From Akkermansia muciniphila (GTDB lineage: Bacteria; Pseudomonadota; Gammaproteobacteria; Burkholderiales; Burkholderiaceae_C): DNA of 8,836 bases. The stretch spans positions 1 through 8,836 of the forward strand of contig CALPVM020000076.1 of the NCBI GenBank assembly GCA_943327015.2. Direction: 5' to 3'. Positions within the stretch are counted from its first letter, which is position 1; each line of letters starts with the position of its first letter. Made by a program: the position numbers and the translations under genes. Below are positions 1-6,436 of the stretch, piece after piece. Below the pieces are notes generated by a model. That model saw only the letters and a list, made by a program, of their open reading frames with translations, was not told the origin of the DNA and made no database searches.

Positions 1-1
1 A

Positions 2-97
2 GAAGCCGGCACAGCCTCTAGCGCGCAAGCGGTAAGTTCTGCCGCAGGCGCCAAACCGCTAGCACGCCTAGCATGGCAATTTGCTAACAAAAGCTGA
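2..97 (+). CDS. C-terminal end of an upstream gene, product unknown (5' partial)
   Basis: The frame beginning at base 2 stays open for 31 codons and ends with TGA at 95-97; the other two forward frames hit stops early (19-21 and about 35-37). The translated tail is rich in Ala and Ser and ends in ARLAWQFANKS, as in the tail of a soluble protein. The stop lies 27 bp before the acyl-CoA dehydrogenase start on the same strand, so the two are probably one operon. Too little is visible to name the product. ACAD10/11-like dehydrogenases are often found beside an aminoglycoside-phosphotransferase-like kinase, which would be one guess, but nothing in these residues proves it. Confidence 0.5.
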   Translation, partial: EAGTASSAQAVSSAAGAKPLARLAWQFANKS

Positions 98-124
98 TAC
101 CGATATTTACTGATTGGAATACCC

Positions 125-1399
125 ATGGACTTTGACTACTCCCCCAAAACCAAAGAACTGCAGTCGCGTCTGCAAGAATTTATGGACGCGCACATCTACC
201 CTGCTGAATCTGCGTACATGGCTGAAATTGCAGCCAATACGCAACAAGGAAAACGCTGGACACCGCTTAAAACCATTGAAGATTTAAAACCGAAAGCGCA
301 AGCTGCAGGATTGTGGAACCTATTTTTACCGGTGGATAGCGCTCAGGCATCAGGCTATGAGGGTGCAGGACTCACCAACCAAGAATATGCACCTTTAGCT
401 GAAATGATGGGACGCGTCATTTGGAGCAGCGAGGTTTTTAACTGCTCTGCACCAGACACAGGCAATATGGAAACAATTGCACGCTACGGCTCAGATGAAA
501 ACAAAGCGCGTTGGCTTAAACCCTTGCTAGAGGGAAGCATTCGCTCTGCCTTTGCCATGACCGAGCCGGACGTAGCATCGAGTGACGCCACCAACATCGC
601 CACACGCATTGAACGCCAAGGTGATGAATACGTGATTAACGGACGCAAGTGGTGGATATCGGGTGCTGGTGATCCGCGCTGCGCCGTGTATGTAGTCATG
701 GGAAATACCAACCCAGAAGCGCCGCGCCATGCGCAGCAAAGCATGCTGTTGGTTCCTGCAGACACCAAAGGCATTACCATTGTCAGACCCCTCAATGTTA
801 TGGGCTACGATGATGCGCCCCATGGCCACATGGAAATGCTGTTTGAAAACGTGCGCGTGCCCGTTAATAATATTTTGCTGGGTGAAGGCCGAGGCTTTGA
901 GATTGCCCAAGGCAGGCTCGGGCCCGGGCGAATTCACCACTGCATGCGTTTGATTGGGCTAGCTGAACGTGCATTAGAGCTGATGTGCAAACGCGCCAAC
1001 ACCCGTATTGCATTTGGCAAACCACTGGCGGCGCAAACCGTAACGCAAGAGCGCATTGCCGAGGCGCGTTGCAAAATTGATATGGCTAGACTACTTACCC
1101 TTAAAGCCGCATGGATGATGGATGTGGCGGGCAATAAATTTGCTAAGAACGAAATTGCCATGATCAAAGTGGTAGCCCCGAGTATGGCGTGTGAAGTGAT
1201 TGACTGGGCCATGCAAGTGCATGGCGGTGGCGGCATGTGCGATGATTTTCCGCTGGCCTACAGCTACGCCTGTGCCCGCACTTTACGATTTGCCGACGGC
1301 CCGGATGAAGTACACCGCAATGCTATTGCTAAGCTGGAATTAAGCAAATACTTGAGCAACCCTAAAGCGATAGATATGCCGGTAACGCGCGGTAGCTAA
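125..1399 (+). CDS. Acyl-CoA dehydrogenase family protein, ACAD10/11-like
   Basis: A 424-aa FAD-dependent acyl-CoA dehydrogenase, a cytoplasmic flavoenzyme that forms the alpha-beta double bond of an acyl-CoA and passes electrons to electron-transfer flavoprotein. The three-part fold is visible: helical N-terminal domain (about 5-130), middle beta domain with the flavin signature FAMTEPDVASSDATN (143-157) and RKWWISG (174-180), and helical C-terminal domain (255-405) with RIAFGKPL (294-301) and QVHGGGG (364-370). At the usual place of the catalytic Glu of medium-chain enzymes (YEGT) it reads FADGPDEVH (389-397), with Asp391. This ADGPDEVH form marks the ACAD10/11-like clade. Substrate is not readable; that clade handles hydroxylated or branched acyl-CoAs in the known cases. 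The ATG at 125 has only a weak ribosome site (TTGGAA). It follows an upstream gene by 27 bp and ends 3 bp from the convergent HD-GYP gene. Confidence 0.93.
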   Translation: MDFDYSPKTKELQSRLQEFMDAHIYPAESAYMAEIAANTQQGKRWTPLKTIEDLKPKAQAAGLWNLFLPVDSAQASGYEGAGLTNQEYAPLAEMMGRVIWSSEVFNCSAPDTGNMETIARYGSDENKARWLKPLLEGSIRSAFAMTEPDVASSDATNIATRIERQGDEYVINGRKWWISGAGDPRCAVYVVMGNTNPEAPRHAQQSMLLVPADTKGITIVRPLNVMGYDDAPHGHMEMLFENVRVPVNNILLGEGRGFEIAQGRLGPGRIHHCMRLIGLAERALELMCKRANTRIAFGKPLAAQTVTQERIAEARCKIDMARLLTLKAAWMMDVAGNKFAKNEIAMIKVVAPSMACEVIDWAMQVHGGGGMCDDFPLAYSYACARTLRFADGPDEVHRNAIAKLELSKYLSNPKAIDMPVTRGS

Positions 1400-1402
1400 A
1401 AA

Positions 1403-2650
1403 CTACAGAGCGTGCCACGGGTCTTTGGGAAGACCCGTCCAAAGCTGGTTTAGATCAGGAAAACGCCATTTGGCCGGGTCTTCGCGGCTGATGATTTTTT
1501 CGTTCAACTCGAGATTGGACAGATCAATAACCTTGGGAGTAATACGCATGTTGTTCTTAAGGTTGAAAAAAACCTTAACCATAGGCATGGTGAGCGATTT
1601 ACCGGTTTGCTCTACCACTACACCCAACCTACCAGAGGAAAGCTGCACCAAAGAACCCACCGGATAAATACCTAGACTTTTAACAAAAGCCTGAAATACT
1701 TTGGAATCAAAATGGCCATTAGCCCATTCGGCCATTTTTCTCAAGGATTCTGCCGGATCCCAGCCCAACTTGTAAGGACGATTGGATGTAATGGCATCGT
1801 ATACATCGCACACAGCGCCCATTTTGGCGTATAGGCTTATCTCTTCGTTTTTGAGTCCTTCCGGGTATCCCGAGCCATCGACCTTTTCATGGTGATGTAA
1901 GCATACATCAAGCACCATTGCGTCAACATTGGTGCCGGTAAGTAGCAAACGGTGACCTTCAGAGGGATGGCCTTTCATAATGGCAAACTCAGCATCGGTA
2001 AGTTTGCTGGGTTTATTGAGTACCTCTGTTGGCATGAGTGCTTTGCCCACATCATGCATTAAGCCTGCCATACCGGCTTGTCGGGTTTCTTCTTCGCTCA
2101 AACCCAACTGACGCGACAAAGCCACCATCATGGCGCACACTGCAACGGAGTGCATATAAGTGTAGTCGTCTACCGACTTGAGCCGTGCAAGACTAATTAA
2201 AGCACCGGGGTTGCGAGTTACGGAATCGGTAATTTCTTCAACTAATTTTTTGGCACCGCCTGTTTCAACCGCTTTGCCCATGCGGGCTTCTTCAAACATC
2301 GAAATAACGGCTTGTTTGGAGCGGTAACAAATTTTGGCGGCACGCTGTATTTCTTCGGCCGTGCTAACTGGAGTGAGTTGTCGAGGCTGCGCTACTACAC
2401 CTTGCAGCTGCGCTTCAACACTTGCATCAACTTCAGCCTCAGTAACTGCCTGAACGCCTGCAGCAACATCAGCGCCCTTGGAGGTATCAATCCAGACTTC
2501 TTTGATGCTGCTTGCACAAATGGTTTTAATGTCTTTGGGGTCGGTAATAACAAAACCGCTACGCCAAAAGGGATGCTCCATCCAGGAGCCACAAAACTCC
2601 TTCAGGTGCATCCCTAAGGTTAACTGATCAACACTAATCCGTTTGAGCAT
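1403..2650 (-). CDS. HD-GYP cyclic-di-GMP phosphodiesterase with N-terminal DUF3391 domain
   Basis: A 415-aa cytoplasmic protein. Residues 1 to about 140 match the DUF3391 type of N-terminal domain, with the typical opening MLKRISVDQLTLGM; residues about 150-330 form an HD-GYP domain, which hydrolyses cyclic-di-GMP. The metal and substrate residues are all present: HDVGK (199-203), GHP (227-229), HHHEKVDGSGYP (252-263) with the GYP signature, and CDVYDAITSNRPY (281-293). It is therefore expected to be active. No transmembrane segment or receiver domain is seen, so its input signal is unknown. The ATG at 2650 is chosen from the conserved N-terminus; the ribosome site is poor. A candidate promoter lies in the 98-bp upstream gap. 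PNAG synthesis by PgaCD is activated by cyclic-di-GMP in E. coli, so this enzyme could oppose the neighbouring pga operon, but that link is inference. Confidence 0.95.
   Translation of the reverse strand: MLKRISVDQLTLGMHLKEFCGSWMEHPFWRSGFVITDPKDIKTICASSIKEVWIDTSKGADVAAGVQAVTEAEVDASVEAQLQGVVAQPRQLTPVSTAEEIQRAAKICYRSKQAVISMFEEARMGKAVETGGAKKLVEEITDSVTRNPGALISLARLKSVDDYTYMHSVAVCAMMVALSRQLGLSEEETRQAGMAGLMHDVGKALMPTEVLNKPSKLTDAEFAIMKGHPSEGHRLLLTGTNVDAMVLDVCLHHHEKVDGSGYPEGLKNEEISLYAKMGAVCDVYDAITSNRPYKLGWDPAESLRKMAEWANGHFDSKVFQAFVKSLGIYPVGSLVQLSSGRLGVVVEQTGKSLTMPMVKVFFNLKNNMRITPKVIDLSNLELNEKIISREDPAKWRFPDLNQLWTGLPKDPWHAL
1417..1438. terminator. Strong hairpin at the convergent gene junction, possible terminator
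   Basis: Bases 1417-1425 (ACGGGTCTT) and 1430-1438 (AAGACCCGT) form a perfect 9-bp stem with a 4-base loop. It lies inside the last codons of the HD-GYP gene (TGLPKDP) and just beyond the dehydrogenase stop. Neither strand has a T-run directly after the stem; on the minus strand a TTTTT run appears 15 bases later. It may slow or end transcription from both sides, or protect the 3' end of the messages, but it is not a classic intrinsic terminator. Confidence 0.35.
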
Positions 2651-2750
2651 GATTGCAATGGTTATGTTTTAAATCAAACACGCCTACAGTATAAGAGATG
2701 CTGACAATAAATGTCTCGTATTGCATTACAGGAAATCCCTTATTGCAATC
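2651..2750. repeat. Pair of inverted ATTGCAAT palindromes flanking the HD-GYP upstream region
   Basis: The palindrome ATTGCAAT occurs at 2652-2659, just before the HD-GYP start codon, and at 2742-2749, touching the stop of the upstream gene. With one flanking base the two form a 9-bp inverted repeat (GATTGCAAT at 2651-2659 on plus, and at 2750-2742 on minus). A one-mismatch copy, ATTGCATT, sits at 2720-2727, just upstream of the candidate -35 box. Such spacing would fit an operator, but short AT-rich palindromes also arise by chance. Confidence 0.25.
2688..2717 (-). promoter_or_regulatory. Candidate sigma70-type promoter for the HD-GYP gene
   Basis: Reading the minus strand, GAGACA (2717-2712) is followed after 18 bases by TATACT (2693-2688). 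The -10 box matches the consensus at five of six bases and the -35 box at four of six. The start of transcription would fall near 2681, leaving a leader of about 30 bases before the ATG at 2650. This is consistent with the HD-GYP gene having its own promoter. It is a pattern match only. Confidence 0.35.
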
Positions 2751-3444
2751 AATGAAGGCGGCGAGGTTTTCTGACTCCGGAACGCACAGACCCTGAATTG
2801 GAACCACGCGGTGGTTTGCCAATATCTAGAGAATTTACCAAAGCATCAAAGCGGTTGGAAAACAGTTTATCTACTTCATCCACTACGCCACTGAGCTCAC
2901 TGGCATCAAAATGGCGCTCCATCATGTGAATGAGGTCTTGTACCAGCAAATCACGCTGAACTTGCATGATGGCAGCAGGTGTGGGGCCTATAAATAGAAC
3001 TACGAAGTCATCGCGCGACTGGACTTCTTGCTCTTGATCATCATCTTCAGGATCAAAGTCGGCATCGTAAAAGGTTACTTCAATGGCAGAGCCTGCGCTG
3101 GATAGCTCATTCAGGCTCATGCAAACCTCGTCTAGAGTTTGGCGAAAATCATCATCGCCAAAAACAGTCCAGCACATTTGCAGCATATGATCATGGTACA
3201 AAAACTGAATACCGGGCTCATCTTCGAAGCCACTTTTTGAACCTTCAGTAAATGAACGTGCGCCCGAATAACTCCAAAGTGGCTTTAGTGCTTCTTCTAA
3301 ATCTGCCACCTTGACATCATCGCGCAAAACCACTTGTCCGTGGACATGAATTTCAAAAGGGGCGTTGTAACGTTGCATAAAACCAATAAGTGCGTCTGCG
3401 GGAAAAAAATGCGTTTTGCAAGAATGGTTGATCATAACCTGCAT
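2749..3444 (-). CDS. Conserved-looking hypothetical protein, acidic middle and basic tail
   Basis: A protein of up to 231 aa that I cannot assign a function. It has no signal peptide or membrane segment and is probably cytoplasmic. Residues 29-60 (APFEIHVHGQVVL onward) look like a folded alpha/beta domain; 120-131 (AIEVTFYDADFD) leads into an acidic run to about 141; 145-155 (DDFVVLFIGPT) is a hydrophobic strand; 157-205 is helical; and the last 20 residues are Gly/Ser/Arg-rich and basic (GVRKPRRLH). The pattern resembles a hypothetical family I loosely recall from Pseudomonas-like bacteria (possibly DUF6806), without a known role. The start is uncertain: Met1 (3444), Met4 (3435) and Met23 (3378, directly before the conserved-looking YNAPFEIHVHG) are all possible, and none has a good ribosome site. 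It lies 121 bp after the GHL10 gene and 98 bp before the HD-GYP start, same strand. Confidence 0.8.
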   Translation of the reverse strand: MQVMINHSCKTHFFPADALIGFMQRYNAPFEIHVHGQVVLRDDVKVADLEEALKPLWSYSGARSFTEGSKSGFEDEPGIQFLYHDHMLQMCWTVFGDDDFRQTLDEVCMSLNELSSAGSAIEVTFYDADFDPEDDDQEQEVQSRDDFVVLFIGPTPAAIMQVQRDLLVQDLIHMMERHFDASELSGVVDEVDKLFSNRFDALVNSLDIGKPPRGSNSGSVRSGVRKPRRLH

Positions 3445-3565
3445 TAGAACGATAAAGGTATTTTCAACAGTGACACGCTGCGACGCTATTTACACTTTGT
3501 GGCTATTTTTTGTATTCCAGCTTCCTTTCTGGAACAGACCATAAATGATGATGAATACGTTTTGG
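3445..3565. other. 121-bp intergenic gap between the pga operon and the 231-aa gene
   Basis: This spacer separates the GHL10 stop (3566-3568) from the next minus-strand gene. It contains one small inverted repeat, TTCCAG/CTGGAA (3515-3520 and 3529-3534), with no following T-run on the minus strand. No convincing promoter was found; the best pair on the minus strand (GTGTCA, 16 bases, TATCGT) matches the consensus at only four of six in each box. Whether transcription reads through from the pga operon cannot be decided. Confidence 0.5.
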
Positions 3566-4735
3566 TCATAGACCGGGTTTTTTGGCTGTATTGGCTGCCA
3601 TTTTATGAATATGAACAACACGATCTGCTAGCTTTGGACTCCAAAAAAAAGGCGAAAACCAGATAACCGACTGGGTTTGCGGATATTGTTGGTGTAGTTT
3701 TTGAATAATCATGATATTTTGTTCATTAGAACCACTGCCGTCCAACGTGGGTTTAATGCTGGTGCGTGGAGCTTTTAAGCGGTTTACATCACCCATTAGC
3801 TGACCCGTGACCCATGTTGAGGAAAACTGCCAGTCTTCGAAATATGCCATGGGCAATACTTCATCAAGATAGGGACTAATAAGACGAAGGTTTTGCCCTA
3901 CTTCAGTAAATTCTGGTGGCAACACAAAGGCAGCCAGCTTAACTTTAGGCTTAACGGCATGTAAGGTATTGCGTACGCGCTGGGTATAGTCGGCAATTTT
4001 TTTGGCTCTCCACAGGTTCCAGCGTTGGCGCTCAGTTGAGGGTTGGGCAAAGTCTATATCCATGGGATCTAAACCGAGCTCGCGTTTTGCAAGCTCTCTG
4101 GTATAAGGGCTGGTGTCCATGTGGTAATCGTCAAAGCGCAGCCAGTCGAGTGCTAGGCCGTCAATATCGTAATGGCTAACCACTTCTTGGATAAGGCTGA
4201 GTTGGTAGTCCTGCACTTCGGGGTGAATCGGGTTTACAAAGTACTCTACCCTGCCCTTGCCGGTAAAAGGCACGCTTCGCCCCTGGTTTTTGGCCATCAT
4301 TTGCCAGTGTGGATGGGCTTTAGCTGCCACTTGGTCGTGAAACTGTGGCATCCAGACATAGAGCTTGATGTTGTGCTGGCGGGCTTGGGTAATGGCGCTG
4401 GCCAGCACATCAAAGTTTTCATAGCCAGAGGCAATGGGTGCAATGTTGCTGCGGTAGTACACCTGTCCTGAGGGGCGCTCGTCGTCTTCGTCTTGCTTGA
4501 TGTTGAGGTAAACCACTGATACCTTGGCTTGATGAGCCATGTTAAAAAACGTAACAACATCCTGCGGGCTAAAAAAGTTATTGACCGTTTTTACCACCCA
4601 CTCTATCCGCAAAGGTGTTGCCTCAGTGGCTTTGGACTGCTTAGGTAAGGGTTTGGCTGCTACGTACGACGGCATGCAGATTGTTAAAAAGATACCTACC
4701 AAACTTACTTTGACGATAGCTACGGATGGGTTCAT
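3566..4735 (-). CDS. Exported GHL10-type putative glycoside hydrolase, fifth gene of the pga operon
   Basis: A 389-aa protein with a signal peptide (hydrophobic 5-20, likely SPase I cut after VAA27), so periplasmic or secreted. The mature part follows the GHL10 (DUF187-like) TIM-barrel pattern: strand VSVVYLNIK (72-80), YYRSNIAPIASGY (93-105), KLYVWMPQF (124-132), HPHW (141-144), FVNPIHPEVQDY (166-177), then the Asp-rich motif DIDGLALDWLRFDDYH (190-205) with Asp192, Asp197 and Asp202/203, and LPMAYFEDW (294-302). It probably cleaves a glycan. Being in the pga operon, partly deacetylated PNAG is the likeliest target, and PgaB here has a damaged hydrolase domain; both points are inference. The ATG at 4735 overlaps the pgaD stop as ATGA, implying translational coupling. 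An upstream in-frame TTG at 4777 would put 14 extra residues before the signal peptide and was not used. Confidence 0.85.
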   Translation of the reverse strand: MNPSVAIVKVSLVGIFLTICMPSYVAAKPLPKQSKATEATPLRIEWVVKTVNNFFSPQDVVTFFNMAHQAKVSVVYLNIKQDEDDERPSGQVYYRSNIAPIASGYENFDVLASAITQARQHNIKLYVWMPQFHDQVAAKAHPHWQMMAKNQGRSVPFTGKGRVEYFVNPIHPEVQDYQLSLIQEVVSHYDIDGLALDWLRFDDYHMDTSPYTRELAKRELGLDPMDIDFAQPSTERQRWNLWRAKKIADYTQRVRNTLHAVKPKVKLAAFVLPPEFTEVGQNLRLISPYLDEVLPMAYFEDWQFSSTWVTGQLMGDVNRLKAPRTSIKPTLDGSGSNEQNIMIIQKLHQQYPQTQSVIWFSPFFWSPKLADRVVHIHKMAANTAKKPGL

Positions 4736-5160
4736 TGTGGTCTTTCGTGGGGTAAGGAGGATTGCACCGCTCGCCAACGTTGTTGTTTGCTGGCCAGTTG
4801 TGTCACCTTGCCATGGGTGGAAAGAACTACCAGCACCTGCTTTTCGTGTTGCAAGCCAGATACCAGATCACTTTGCACATGAAAGTGCTGCGCCAGCTTT
4901 TTCAGGCTCAATGGTTGGATGTCGGATTTGTTTCGTATCGGGTTGATAAGGTAATGCACCACCGACCACAGAAACAGCACTAGTGAGAGCAGCAACACCA
5001 AAGAAAGGTAGGTGGCAGACAAATGAAATCCATCGCCATTGACAATAGACACCAGCACCGATATCCACAAGCCCCAGCAAACCAGTGCCAGCACGAGGTC
5101 GCGCATTTTTACCAAGGAGTTGTGTCGCTGGCTACGCAAAATAATAAGGGGGTTGGTCAT
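4732..5160 (-). CDS. pgaD: PNAG synthase accessory subunit PgaD
   Basis: A 142-aa inner-membrane protein, close to the 137 aa of E. coli PgaD. It has two transmembrane helices (about 20-40 and 49-71), a short N-terminal part starting MTNPLIILRS, and a cytoplasmic C-terminal part with a PgaD-like end (QVLVVLSTHGKV, 108-119). In E. coli, PgaD forms the synthase with PgaC and the pair is activated by cyclic-di-GMP binding. The family diverges strongly, so the assignment rests on topology, length and position. Its ATG overlaps the pgaC stop as ATGA and is preceded by AGAGGA nine to ten bases upstream; its own stop overlaps the next start in the same way. The C-terminus is a little longer and more basic than in E. 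coli. Confidence 0.9.
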   Translation of the reverse strand: MTNPLIILRSQRHNSLVKMRDLVLALVCWGLWISVLVSIVNGDGFHLSATYLSLVLLLSLVLFLWSVVHYLINPIRNKSDIQPLSLKKLAQHFHVQSDLVSGLQHEKQVLVVLSTHGKVTQLASKQQRWRAVQSSLPHERPQ

Positions 5161-6419
5161 GATTTGAATCCTCTGTCAGGGCTAATCCATACGGCGCGCT
5201 GGCCTTTTTTCTTGAACAGCGCTTTAGGAAAGCCGACCAAGGTAGCAAAAGCAATCAGAATCCAATAGACAAACGGATACCAGATAATGCGCAAATAAAT
5301 TTTGCCGAGGTTTTTTTCGTAGCGGCTGTCCAACAGCAGCCCTAAGGCAAACTGCGCGAGACTGGCCTGCACCAAAATGAAAAAGCTGTTGTGCGATGAG
5401 AAAAATGCACCGCCTTGGGCCAGCTGTTGTGTCTGGCCAGTGATTAACAACCAAAGTGCAACCACTGCCAATGTAGCTGTGGAATATACCCAGAGCAGGC
5501 TCACACCCAGCTCTACCAAAACCGGCCACATATGGCGCTGCGACCAGTGGGTAAATACATCCAAATTGCGTAAAAACACCTCAGCCCCACCCTGTGCCCA
5601 GCGCAGGCGTTGCTTCCAGAGTCCGGCCAGGGTTTCGGGCATCAGAATCCAGCATTTGGCATGCGACTCAAAACGCACTTCCCAGCTAGCGCGTTGCAGT
5701 TTCCAAGTAACGTCCACGTCTTCGGTAATCATGTCCGTACTCCAAAAATCGACTTGCGCCAATGCCGATTTACGAAATGCTGCTACTACGCCAGACACCG
5801 AGAACACCGTACCGTAAATACGTTGGGCGCGTTTAATCATGCCGACAATGCTGGAAAACTCGCCCACCTGAATTTTGCCCAGCAGGGTTGAACGGTTGCG
5901 GATGCGTGGGTTGCCGGTGACTGCGCCCACATGGGCACTTTCAAAATGAGACATGAGCCAACTACAGGCGTGCACGTCCAGCAAAGCATCGCCATCAATG
6001 CAGACCAGGAACTCATGCGATGACAACAAAGCCCCCATACGCAGCGCCATGGCTTTGCCTTGGTTAGTGGCGAGATGCACCACCCGTAATTGAGGGTGCT
6101 GCTGTGCAAGCTGGTTTAAGTAATGCGCTGTGTTGTCAGTGCTGCCGTCGTTAATGGCAATTATTTCAAAGCAGGGATATTGCTGCTGTAATAGCCAATG
6201 GATGGTGTCTTGTACGTTGTCGCCCTCGTTATGGCAGGGCAATAAAATGGACAAGGGCGGGTAATGCCGCAAGGCAATGGTCTCGGGTTGTCCGTGCTCC
6301 CATTTGAAGTAGTACAACAGTGCCCCGACCATCCAGACATGCGTCATGGCCAGCGGGTACAAAAATACAAAGGCAGAGATTGCGTGCAGCAATGCCCATG
6401 GTTGGGTGATGGTGTCCAC
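5157..6419 (-). CDS. pgaC: Poly-beta-1,6-N-acetylglucosamine synthase PgaC (GT2)
   Basis: A 420-aa inner-membrane processive glycosyltransferase that polymerises UDP-GlcNAc into beta-1,6-linked PNAG; E. coli PgaC has 441 aa. Family 2 motifs are complete: PCHNE (61-65), INDGSTDNT (89-97), the metal-binding IDGDA (141-145), the catalytic-base motif ITEDVD (231-236), and QRLRW (270-274), the QxxRW signature of processive enzymes. Membrane helices are seen at about 10-37, 300-327, 345-365 and 378-398. The start is a GTG at 6419, supported by a strong ribosome site (AAAGGAGC, 6433-6426) and by the lack of any Met before residue 25. It lies 17 bp after pgaB and overlaps pgaD by four bases. It should work together with PgaD and be controlled through cyclic-di-GMP. 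Confidence 0.97.
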   Translation of the reverse strand: MDTITQPWALLHAISAFVFLYPLAMTHVWMVGALLYYFKWEHGQPETIALRHYPPLSILLPCHNEGDNVQDTIHWLLQQQYPCFEIIAINDGSTDNTAHYLNQLAQQHPQLRVVHLATNQGKAMALRMGALLSSHEFLVCIDGDALLDVHACSWLMSHFESAHVGAVTGNPRIRNRSTLLGKIQVGEFSSIVGMIKRAQRIYGTVFSVSGVVAAFRKSALAQVDFWSTDMITEDVDVTWKLQRASWEVRFESHAKCWILMPETLAGLWKQRLRWAQGGAEVFLRNLDVFTHWSQRHMWPVLVELGVSLLWVYSTATLAVVALWLLITGQTQQLAQGGAFFSSHNSFFILVQASLAQFALGLLLDSRYEKNLGKIYLRIIWYPFVYWILIAFATLVGFPKALFKKKGQRAVWISPDRGFKS

Positions 6420-6425
6420 AGTTTA

Positions 6426-6433
6426 GCTCCTTT
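6426..6433 (-). promoter_or_regulatory. Strong ribosome binding site of pgaC
   Basis: Reading the minus strand, AAAGGAGC lies seven bases before a GTG codon at 6419. It is the strongest Shine-Dalgarno sequence in the operon. It decides the pgaC start as GTG, since there is no nearby ATG, and suggests that the synthase is translated independently of pgaB. Confidence 0.8.
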
Positions 6434-6436
6434 GGG

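Noticed and set aside
527..940. 137-aa minus-strand open frame opposite the acyl-CoA dehydrogenase
   Set aside because: It is fully covered by a gene with clear family motifs on the other strand.
3451..3478. GTGTCA - 16 bases - TATCGT as a promoter for the 231-aa gene
   Set aside because: Only four of six matches in each box, in an AT-rich gap where such matches are expected by chance.
3515..3534. TTCCAG/CTGGAA inverted repeat after the GHL10 gene as an intrinsic terminator
   Set aside because: The stem is only 6 bp, and on the minus strand it is followed by TACAAAAAATAG, with no T-run. The T-rich stretch is on the wrong side for that transcript.
4736..4777. In-frame TTG at 4777 as the start of the GHL10-type hydrolase
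   Set aside because: It would add 14 residues before a normal signal peptide. The ATG at 4735 overlaps the pgaD stop as ATGA, matching the pgaC/pgaD junction.
4539..4946. 135-aa plus-strand open frame antisense to the GHL10 and pgaD genes
   Set aside because: It lies opposite two well-supported genes, shows no domain, and spans their junction; it is a by-product of their codon use.
5377..5817. 146-aa plus-strand open frame antisense to pgaC
   Set aside because: It is entirely opposite the GT2 coding region, and its protein has no recognisable motif and low-complexity content.
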